Source of the DNA: Paenibacillus pinihumi DSM 23905 = JCM 16419 | GTDB taxonomy: Bacteria; Bacillota; Bacilli; Paenibacillales; Paenibacillaceae | Direction of reading: 5' to 3' | Length of the DNA: 64,000 bases | Assembly: GCF_000422505.1 (NCBI RefSeq) | Contig: NZ_KE383867.1 | Span: 1 to 64,000, forward strand | Shown: piece by piece, positions 9,531-15,576 of the stretch | How positions within the stretch are numbered: position 1 is the first letter of the stretch | How the letters are laid out: every line of letters begins with the position of its first letter | Notes under the pieces: generated by a model | Database searches by the model: none | Told to the model about the DNA's origin: nothing | What the model saw: the letters and a program-made list of their open reading frames with translations, nothing else | Program-made: the position numbers and the translations under genes

Positions 9531-9960
9531 ATGTGTAAACTCCTTATCTATGCTCATCTTAGTGTTGTTGAATGCTCAACTTCTATTCGTAAGTCCGACA
9601 GCACCTGATTGCTTCAGGGAGCCGGCAATGTATTGAACGTGTAAGTGGTAATCATACTTAAGTCCTGCTTCTCTATTGTAACTCAATTCGCCTCTGCTTT
9701 ACAGAGCACCTCGCCCGCCCTCTTAAATAGGCCAATATTGGCAGGTAATAACCCCTCCACAAAGAAGACTGAAGATTACAGTGTTGAATCATATGACAAC
9801 CGGAGAATGGAAAGAAAAAGCATTAGCTCCCTGCCGGAAACTACAGCCGAAAAAAAATCCGGCAGAGACACGTCATCGGATTGACGGATTGCCGGATCTT
9901 GTATTTGGGCTTAATGTTCGGACAAATGAATTATTGGCGTATGGAGTTGGATTAGAAATG
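9531..9960. other. Non-coding stretch between relP and the tailocin
   Basis: No frame here has both a ribosome-binding site and recognisable composition. A short hairpin-like pair (CTGCCGGA near 9832 and TCCGGCAG near 9858) is visible. No tRNA, integrase gene or evident attachment-site duplication marks the left edge of the tail cluster. Confidence 0.5.
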
Positions 9961-10383
9961 TTAGAAATAATAGCCGTGCATTTCATCGGGAATGCCGCTG
10001 CGGCGCAAGTACCACTCCAACGGTTCTCCCTGCTCCATCTGCTCTCCGTAAGACAGCAGCTTAACGGCAAATTCATTCGCCTGCCGCTCAAATTTGCCGA
10101 TCATAAAGTGGGTGCTGCGCGTTATAAAATAATGGTTAAAGCCTTTGTGTAAAATCATGTGGCCAAGCTCGTGGGCACAAATAAAGCGCCGTTCGTTCTC
10201 ATTGAGGCTTTGATTAATGACGATATATTTGCGCCTTAGTACGCGCTGGCAATAGCCTTTAACTTCATGAGGCAAATTCAACATCATAATGGTAATGTTC
10301 ATTTTTTCAGCCAGCTTGAAAGGACAGTTGGTTCGGTGCCTGCTGTATAGGTTTCTTGTTCTCTTTTTAATATCCAATGACAT
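9961..10383 (-). CDS. ImmA/IrrE-family metalloprotease
   Basis: 140 aa, M78 family, with the zinc-binding motif HELGH at about residues 71-75 in the context FICAHELGHMILH. A downstream FERQANEFAVKLL supplies the usual third-ligand region. In ICEBs1 and related phages ImmA cleaves the neighbouring Cro/CI-type repressor to trigger induction. Here the repressor is encoded on the same strand 350 bp upstream, so it is a likely anti-repressor switching on the tail genes. GGTGGGGG precedes the ATG. The substrate is inferred from context. Confidence 0.85.
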   Translation of the reverse strand: MSLDIKKRTRNLYSRHRTNCPFKLAEKMNITIMMLNLPHEVKGYCQRVLRRKYIVINQSLNENERRFICAHELGHMILHKGFNHYFITRSTHFMIGKFERQANEFAVKLLSYGEQMEQGEPLEWYLRRSGIPDEMHGYYF

Positions 10384-10734
10384 CCCCCACCTTCAACAAC
10401 CTGTCAGTTGTGTTGAACGGCAAAACAGAAAGATGCGTTGTCCGCCTTTTTCATGCTTTGCCTGTCATACCGTGCGCAGTGCTGCCTGATAGCGCTGTCC
10501 AAGCTGCAGCCCTCTATATATGTAACCTCAACGGAAATATAAACTCACTCCTGTTCCAGCAGTCATCCATTCTTATTCATTCAAGAGTAATGCTTGTCCT
10601 TTGCCAGGGATGAAAGTCAGAGCAGCAGGCAGGAACGAAGTGAAGTCTGATATGAAAATGTATGACAGCGACTTCACTTATTCCTCCGCATAGAATGCGG
10701 ACATCTTGAACATAGCTGCTGTCTGCCATGTTGC
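10384..10734. other. Gap between immA and repressor, possible gene remnant
   Basis: Minus-strand frames show short coding-like stretches broken by stops. One example reads LQLGQRYQAALRTV, a TGA, then a basic continuation. This could be a decayed small gene of the switch region. No intact gene with a ribosome-binding site was found. Confidence 0.35.
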
Positions 10735-11178
10735 TCAAGACTTTTTCTTGGCTCTGCTTTTCTTCCACGCTTCCTTGTTCTTCATCTTGGCATCCCAGAA
10801 GATCGTCTCCATGACACCCATCATTTTTGCACGGTCTTCCTCTGAGAATTCTATCCCATCAAAGAAAAGGACTTCAGGACTCTCCAGCATGACCTTCAAA
10901 TCACGCTTGTCCTTTGCAGTCGCCCAATCCGGTATAACCGGGGGATGGCCAGTGGGGCTCTGAGATATCAAATCAGACCGGCCAAGCAAATAATCGAGCG
11001 ATACCTGAAAGACATCGGCGATCTTCAGCAAGGTCTCTTCCCTCGGTATTCGGTTCTTCTCAGCGGATTCGTAGCCTGCAATGGTCGACCGCTGAACCCC
11101 CAATTTCTCTGCAATTTCATCCTGGGTCCATTGATGTTGTTCTCTAAGTTGTTTAAAACGCAGATGAAAGCTAGTCAT
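10735..11178 (-). CDS. Cro/CI-type (XRE) repressor of the tail cluster
   Basis: 147 aa. An N-terminal HTH_XRE domain lies at about residues 5-65 (LREQHQWTQDEIAEKLGVQR, then YLLGR at its end). A C-terminal half of about 80 aa has an acidic stretch and a very basic tail. ImmR- and Xre-type repressors have this architecture. GGTGGTGAT precedes the ATG at 11178; a GTG at 11193 is in frame. It is divergent from the tail genes, and GTTCC/GGAAC dyads lie just upstream. It probably holds the rightward promoter silent and is removed by the ImmA-like protease. Confidence 0.88.
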   Translation of the reverse strand: MTSFHLRFKQLREQHQWTQDEIAEKLGVQRSTIAGYESAEKNRIPREETLLKIADVFQVSLDYLLGRSDLISQSPTGHPPVIPDWATAKDKRDLKVMLESPEVLFFDGIEFSEEDRAKMMGVMETIFWDAKMKNKEAWKKSRAKKKS

Positions 11179-11194
11179 ATGTTGTATCACCACC

Positions 11195-11311
11195 GGAACA
11201 TAATATCTTAATTATACCTCTAATAGTTCCGGAAGGAAACATATTTATTTGCATAAACGGAACAAAATTGACAGGAAATCAATTGACTTTGTTCCTAAAG
11301 GGAACTAAAAT
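11195..11311 (+). promoter_or_regulatory. Divergent switch region with operators
   Basis: A perfect dyad GTTCC-TAAAG-GGAAC at 11291-11305 sits exactly in the spacer of a rightward promoter TTGACT (11283-11288), 17 bp, TAAAAT (11306-11311). A second dyad with one mismatch, GTTCC-GGAAG-GAAAC, is at 11226-11240, just upstream of a leftward -10 TATAAT (complement of 11212-11217). GGAAC half-sites occur at 11195-11199 and 11259-11263. This looks like a lambda-style switch where one repressor controls both its own gene and the tail operon. Confidence 0.72.
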
Positions 11312-11633
11312 GAAACGTATGTTCGTGTTATATCAGGATTAAATATGAATTTTTCTTTCCATTGAAGCAAATCAAACAACTCTTAAAAAATACCCTTTGA
11401 TGCATGAAGAACTACGTGATTAAAACCGTATGGAGGGCGATGAATTTTCATATATTCCAGTGCCGTAGATGGAGAAATTCAATGCAGGGGGCTGCGTGTC
11501 GAAGCACTTGAAGCAGATCATTTGCCGTTTTCTTGCATGTAAATGACAGTAATTGAATGCCCGATAGTACGAATCAGGATAAGTATACACTAATTCATAA
11601 AAGCAACTAAGAATCAGAAGGAGTGTCGGCATC
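11312..11633 (+). other. Leader region before the activator gene
   Basis: Holds the 5' part of the rightward transcript. A 23-codon frame at 11440-11511 starts with ATG behind GGAGGGCG and has two Cys, but I do not recognise it. No other gene is evident. The activator's own ribosome-binding site is AAGGAG at 11620-11625. Confidence 0.4.
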
Positions 11634-12272
11634 ATGGCAGATAAACCATACTTTGAGGAACAGGTGATTAATCAGTTGAAGGGATATAAGCGTCTGACCA
11701 GCAAAATCGCGATGCTGGAGAAGCAGCCTGTAGGCATGGGGATTTCTGTATCGCGCGGGCCGGAGGGCGATCATTTGCAGGCGCTGCACCGCAAACTGAA
11801 GGATATGCCTTCCTATATGTATTTGTCTCAGAAGGAGCAGGATTTGGAGCTGACAGCTCATGCTTATTTGGAGAATTACACGACAGGTACACAAAGTCAG
11901 TTGCGGGAGGTACGGCGTGTAAGCGGGGTTGATGAAGAGGATCAGGGCAAGCTGAACGATATTGCCCGCCGTGTAGCGAAGGTGCTGGAAGCCCGCCGCG
12001 GCGACGGTGACAGCTACGAGGGATATGAGGGAGCACTCCGGCGGCTGGATGAGATCAAGGAGCTGCAGGAGCAGAAGGAGCAGATTGACGGCGCCCTGGA
12101 GCTGCTGGCTACTTACAAGCCGGATTACACCAAGCTGCTCAAGCTGCGTTTTATTGAAGGATTGTCTGTGGAGGAAGTCTCTGCACAGCTATCCATTGTC
12201 CGCAAGACGTTTTCCCGCTGGAAGCCGAAGGCGATTGAGGAATATGCCGAGCTTGCAGGGATGTCCCGGTAA
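11634..12272 (+). CDS. Xpf/ArpU-like late transcription activator
   Basis: 212 aa. The C-terminal 55 residues resemble sigma region 4: LLKLRFIEGLSVEEVSAQLSIVRKT forms a helix-turn-helix, followed by a short basic helix. The middle is a charged coiled coil (about 85-150). PBSX Xpf and phage ArpU/RinA-type proteins have this layout and turn on late genes. The position, first in the rightward transcript and just before the structural genes, fits. AAGGAG lies ten bases before the ATG. Its last codons overlap the first copy of the GTCCC array (12263-12300), its possible binding site. Confidence 0.75.
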   Translation: MADKPYFEEQVINQLKGYKRLTSKIAMLEKQPVGMGISVSRGPEGDHLQALHRKLKDMPSYMYLSQKEQDLELTAHAYLENYTTGTQSQLREVRRVSGVDEEDQGKLNDIARRVAKVLEARRGDGDSYEGYEGALRRLDEIKELQEQKEQIDGALELLATYKPDYTKLLKLRFIEGLSVEEVSAQLSIVRKTFSRWKPKAIEEYAELAGMSR

Positions 12273-12327
12273 TGTCCCATAGGTGTCCCATGCAAGTCCC
12301 CTTTTGACGAAATATCCGTGTTATTAT
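12263..12327 (+). promoter_or_regulatory. Phased GTCCC array and candidate late promoter
   Basis: GTCCC starts at 12263, 12274, 12285 and 12296, exactly 11 bp apart, so all copies lie on nearly the same helix face. Just downstream are TTGACG (12304-12309) and an extended -10, TG-T-TATTAT (12319-12327). The 12-bp gap between those two is too short for a normal -35/-10 pair, which fits an activator-dependent promoter. The array overlaps the stop of the activator gene. Confidence 0.55.
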
Positions 12328-12364
12328 GGTAATGTGGAAAAAATGATAAACAAACGGTTGCGAG

Positions 12365-12394
12365 AAAAGGCTGTCCATTCGGGCAGCCTTTTTG
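12365..12394 (+). terminator. Terminator or attenuator before the tail genes
   Basis: AAAGGCTG / CAGCCTTT with a 10-nt loop, then TT. A second U-rich element (GCTGCTTTTTTT, 12434-12445) follows. Placed after the candidate late promoter and before the first structural gene, it could end the early transcript or attenuate the late one. Confidence 0.65.
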
Positions 12395-12485
12395 GTATGC
12401 GAAAAGCTGCTGACTTCTGCTTAAGACAGAGATGGCTGCTTTTTTTCATAAGCAGGCGGTTGTAGTTTGAAGGGGGTGAAGGCGT

Positions 12486-12923
12486 ATTGCGATTACTGTA
12501 AAAGCGGTCCGTGACGGGGTGCTTCATGTATTGAAGGAGCATTATCCGCAAATTCCGGTCTTTGACTCGCTGTCTGGCAATGAAGGTCACGGACCTTGTT
12601 TCATCGTCAGTTTATGGTCAGCATCTCAGGACAGGGAGGCCGGCAACCGTTACAGGCGGGGGCATACCTTTGACATCCAATATGTAAAAGGGCAAGGCGA
12701 GAGTGGAGAGGAGCAGTTTGAAGTCTATGAGCTTCTTTTTGATCAACTAACCCAAATTACTGTAGACGGATCGTTAATAAAGGGCAGCAAGCTTCGCTGT
12801 GAAACCGTAACAGACGCTCTTCATTTTAGAGTCGACTATGATTTCCACATCATGCGCGAGCGCCAGCAGGGTCCTGTCATGCAGCATTTAAAAACGGAGG
12901 TGGAATTGAAGTATGGCAAATAA
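12486..12923 (+). CDS. Tail terminator-like protein (DUF6838), probable ATT start
   Basis: 145 aa from an ATT codon at 12486, which lies about eight bases after AGGGGGTG. The first conventional in-frame start is the GTG at 12519, which would remove the family N-terminus (AITVKAVRDGVLHVLKEHYP) and has no ribosome-binding site. The protein resembles the small DUF6838 tail-completion proteins of PBSX-like tails, expected to cap the tube. It is the first structural gene; no head-tail connector or capsid gene precedes it. Its end overlaps the next start by 11 nt. Confidence 0.72.
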   Translation: MAITVKAVRDGVLHVLKEHYPQIPVFDSLSGNEGHGPCFIVSLWSASQDREAGNRYRRGHTFDIQYVKGQGESGEEQFEVYELLFDQLTQITVDGSLIKGSKLRCETVTDALHFRVDYDFHIMRERQQGPVMQHLKTEVELKYGK

Positions 12924-13101
12924 ACCGGAAATCCAAGCCGTGCAGGAGCGGGCTTATACCAAGCAGCAGTTTCTGGCATCAGGGCAGTATACGCATTTGC
13001 AAAAAGATATGATCAAAGCTCTGCTTCAAGACAACAAGCTTTATACCGAGGCGGAAGTTCAGCAGCACATTGAACAATTTATGAAACAGGAGGCGTTGTA
13101 A
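12913..13101 (+). CDS. YqzN/YkzM-like small tail-cluster protein
   Basis: 62 aa. The segment YTKQQFLASGQYTHLQKDMIKALLQDNKLYT and the final EQFMKQEAL follow the pattern of YqzN/YkzM proteins encoded before the sheath gene in PBSX and skin. Helical, charged, no membrane segment. Role unknown; probably a minor assembly factor. GGAGGTGG precedes the ATG. It overlaps the tail terminator gene, and its stop abuts the sheath ATG. Confidence 0.7.
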   Translation: MANKPEIQAVQERAYTKQQFLASGQYTHLQKDMIKALLQDNKLYTEAEVQQHIEQFMKQEAL

Positions 13102-14418
13102 ATGGCAGGAGGAACATTCGTAACACAGAACAAGGTGCGTCCGGGAGTCTACATTAATATGAACAGCGCGCCGCAAGCGCTCGGCACAGCCGGTGACCGG
13201 GGCATTGTCAGCTTGGCGCTGCCGCTGTCCTGGGGTCAAGAAAAACAAATTCTGACTTTTCAGGCCGGACAGGACTTCAAGACATTGCTTGGCTATGATT
13301 TGACCTCACCTCAACTGGTCCTTGTAAGAGAAGCGCTCAAGCGTGCACAGACATTGCTGCTGTATCGTTTGAATGTGGGTGTGAAAGCAACGGCAACCCA
13401 TAGCACACTGACGCTGACAGCCCGTCACAGCGGTGTCCGCGGGAACAATCTGAGCGTGGTCATCCAGCCGAGTCTTGACCAGACGGACAAGTTTGAGGTC
13501 ATCACGTTGCTTGAAGGAGCTGAGGTAGATCGCCAGATCGGTGCCAAGGCTGCAGATCTTCAGGCGAATGCATGGGTAAGCTTTGGTGGAGAAGGAGAGC
13601 TTGAGGCTTCGGCAGGTGTTCCGCTGGCAGGCGGTACAGACGGCACGGTAACCAATGCGGATCATACGGATTATTTGGCTGCGCTGGAGCTGCAACGCTT
13701 TAATACGGTTGCACTTGTCTCCGGGGACAGCACCCTGAAAAGCGTATATGCGGCATTTGTCCGTCGCTTGAGAGAGACAGAGGGCCAGAAGGTTCAGGCC
13801 GTACTAGAAAATTACCCGAATGCCGACTACGAGGGTGTCATCAGTGTGAAAAATGGTGTCGTTCTGTCTGATGGCCAGACGTTGACTGCTGCACAGGCAA
13901 CTGCGTGGGTAGCCGGTGCGACGGCAGGCGCGGCATTGAACGAATCGCTCACCTACCGTGCTTATGACGGTGCGATCGATACGTCCGTCCGCTACACACA
14001 TTCCCAAATTGAAGCGGCGCTGTTGAACGGCGAATTTGTATTCACCGCATCCAACGGACAAGCCGTGGTCGAGCAGGATATTAACTCCTTGACCAGCTTT
14101 TCGCCGGAAAAGGCGAAGCCGTTTGGCAAGAACCGTGTCATTCGTGTATTGGACGGAATTGCTAACGACCTGAAGCGGATTTTTGAGCAGTTCTATATCG
14201 GCAGTGTCAACAACAACGATGACGGACGCAGCCTGCTGCGCAATGAGTGCATTACGTATTTGGAGAGTCTGCAAGGTGCAGCGGCAATTCAGAATTTCAA
14301 CTCCCAGACCGATTTTTCGATCCGCCAAGGCAGCTCTGCCGACAGTGTATACATGGAGCTGAACATTCAGCCAGTGGATTCCGTAGAAAAAATTTATCTG
14401 AAAGTGACGGTGGTCTAA
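13102..14418 (+). CDS. xkdK: Contractile tail sheath protein (XkdK family)
   Basis: 438 aa, near the PBSX sheath length. The start GGTFVTQNKVRPGVYINMNS is the hallmark of Firmicutes myovirus sheaths. The middle carries the variable domain with GGTDGTVTNADHTDYLAALE, and the conserved C-terminus contains IANDLKRIFEQFYIGSVNN followed by the strand that links sheath subunits. The presence of a sheath makes this a contractile (R-type) tail. AGGAGG lies before the ATG, and the tube gene starts one base after its stop. Confidence 0.95.
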   Translation: MAGGTFVTQNKVRPGVYINMNSAPQALGTAGDRGIVSLALPLSWGQEKQILTFQAGQDFKTLLGYDLTSPQLVLVREALKRAQTLLLYRLNVGVKATATHSTLTLTARHSGVRGNNLSVVIQPSLDQTDKFEVITLLEGAEVDRQIGAKAADLQANAWVSFGGEGELEASAGVPLAGGTDGTVTNADHTDYLAALELQRFNTVALVSGDSTLKSVYAAFVRRLRETEGQKVQAVLENYPNADYEGVISVKNGVVLSDGQTLTAAQATAWVAGATAGAALNESLTYRAYDGAIDTSVRYTHSQIEAALLNGEFVFTASNGQAVVEQDINSLTSFSPEKAKPFGKNRVIRVLDGIANDLKRIFEQFYIGSVNNNDDGRSLLRNECITYLESLQGAAAIQNFNSQTDFSIRQGSSADSVYMELNIQPVDSVEKIYLKVTVV

Positions 14419-14419
14419 G

Positions 14420-14887
14420 ATGGGTTTCTTGAGAGCGAAGGATGTAATTTCCGGCCAGGGCCGTGCTTATGCAACAATCGGAAAAAATAAGGAAGAAATG
14501 TTTTATGTAAAAAGCTTGGAGGCTACCGCTGAAAAGCAAAAAACTGAGGTGCGGACCCTTGGTCGCCTTGGAACTCAGCACAAGGCTACAGGCTGGAGCG
14601 GTACAGGCAGTATGACGATTTATTATGTGACCTCCCAATTCAGAAAGCTTATGTATGACTATATCAAGACAGGCAAGGACGTCTATTTTGAAATTATGGT
14701 CGTAAATGAGGACCCTTCTTCTACAATCGGCAATCAGACCGTGACTTTGAAAGGTGTTAATTTGAACAGTGTTATGATGGCTTCTCTGAATGCCGAAGCA
14801 GAAGTATTGGAAGAAGACATTGAGTTTACGTTCGAAGATGTGGAAATGGATATGGAAAAAATATTTAAAACCCCGACTTTGGGTTAA
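14420..14887 (+). CDS. xkdM: Tail tube protein (XkdM family)
   Basis: 155 aa, typical for the inner tube of PBSX-type tails. It begins MGFLRAKDVISGQGRAY as in XkdM, contains KTEVRTLGRLGTQHKATGWS, and ends in an acidic strand-rich segment (EDIEFTFEDVEMDM). The subunits stack as hexamers inside the sheath and are pushed through the target envelope on contraction. It follows the sheath gene by one base, which suggests coupled translation. Confidence 0.93.
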   Translation: MGFLRAKDVISGQGRAYATIGKNKEEMFYVKSLEATAEKQKTEVRTLGRLGTQHKATGWSGTGSMTIYYVTSQFRKLMYDYIKTGKDVYFEIMVVNEDPSSTIGNQTVTLKGVNLNSVMMASLNAEAEVLEEDIEFTFEDVEMDMEKIFKTPTLG

Positions 14888-14913
14888 ATAATTTAATTTT
14901 TGGAGGCAATATC

Positions 14914-15336
14914 ATGAGCGATTTGAAAGCTTTTTTTGCACAAAGTGCAGTTGTAGAATCTACTGAAGAACTGATCGTATCCGAGCGTTTTGTTGATGAT
15001 AAAGGCCAACCGATTCCTTGGAAGTTACGCAGCATTACCGAGGAAGAGAATACTGAAATCCGTAAAGCCTCTACCAAGAGAGTGAAAGGACGCAACGGCT
15101 CAACCATTTCCGAATTTAATCAGGAAGAATATGTTGCAAAAATGGCTGCAGCCGGGGTCGTGTATCCGAATCTTAAATCCCAGGAATTGCAGGAATCTTA
15201 TAAGGCGATTGGGGCCGAAATGCTTTTACGGAAAATGCTGCGTCCGGGCGAGTACGGTGTGCTGCTTGAGAAAGCTCAGGAAATGAATGGTTTTGTTACC
15301 GACACCAAAGAATTGATTGACGAAGTAAAAAACTGA
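14914..15336 (+). CDS. xkdN: Tail assembly chaperone, short form (XkdN family)
   Basis: 140 aa in the zero frame. It is the G-type chaperone expected between tube and tape measure, and binds the tape measure during tail assembly. The family stretch WKLRSITEEENTEIRKAS is visible, and the C-terminal part is helical. GGAGG lies before the ATG. The last sense codons GTA AAA AAC contain the -1 slippery heptamer A-AAA-AAC, followed at once by TGA. A fraction of ribosomes should therefore make the longer form described separately. Confidence 0.92.
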   Translation: MSDLKAFFAQSAVVESTEELIVSERFVDDKGQPIPWKLRSITEEENTEIRKASTKRVKGRNGSTISEFNQEEYVAKMAAAGVVYPNLKSQELQESYKAIGAEMLLRKMLRPGEYGVLLEKAQEMNGFVTDTKELIDEVKN

Positions 15337-15503
15337 TTGAGGAGGGCGATGCTTCGGCAAACTATGCCTATTATGCCCTCCATGAGTTGCGTATCCTCCC
15401 TCATGAATTAATGAATATGAATGAGTATGAAAGAGCAGCTATTTATGCGATGATCGATATTCGTGTTGAGCAGGAGAGAAAAGCGCGAAGAAAATCTAAA
15501 TAG
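14914..15503 (+). CDS. Tail assembly chaperone, -1 frameshift fusion (G-T form)
   Basis: A slip back by one base at 15327-15333 continues into a 56-codon -1 frame (15333-15500, stop TAG 15501-15503), giving about 196 aa. The extension contains NYAYYALHELRILPHELMNM and a basic end, like the T part of long-tailed phage chaperones. The -1 frame has no usable start of its own near the junction, so frameshifting is the natural route. Conserved frameshifting at this place is established for many phage tails; here it is inferred from sequence. Confidence 0.82.
15327..15381 (+). promoter_or_regulatory. Programmed -1 frameshift site and stimulatory hairpin
   Basis: The slippery heptamer A-AAA-AAC is in the correct phase (15327-15333). 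After a 7-nt spacer, GGAGGGC (15341-15347) can pair perfectly with GCCCTCC (15375-15381). A small TGC-TTCG-GCA hairpin lies inside the loop. Spacer length and stem position match known -1 stimulators. Confidence 0.8.
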
Positions 15504-15519
15504 TCTATTAAATCTCTTG

Positions 15520-15552
15520 AGGGGAGTGACGATATTTCATCGTCACTCCCCT
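15520..15552 (+). terminator. Strong stem-loop between chaperone and tape measure
   Basis: A 13-bp perfect stem AGGGGAGTGACGA / TCGTCACTCCCCT with a 7-nt loop, followed only by TTC and a run of A. It may be an internal attenuator or an RNA-processing or stability element setting the sheath/tube to tape-measure ratio. Confidence 0.6.
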
Positions 15553-15576
15553 TTCAAAAAGGGGGTGGAGAAAATA

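Noticed and set aside
9531-9960. Search for an integration site at the left edge of the tail cluster
   Set aside because: No tRNA gene, integrase or repeated att-like core was seen here or after 30320, consistent with a fixed tailocin locus.
9781-10152. 123-codon plus-strand frame opposite the ImmA-like gene
   Set aside because: Antisense to the HELGH-containing protease; no ribosome-binding site.
15463-15576. Upstream extension of the tape-measure frame
   Set aside because: It would translate through the chaperone frameshift product and the 13-bp stem-loop, and lacks a ribosome-binding site; the Shine-Dalgarno sequence at 15558-15568 marks a later start.
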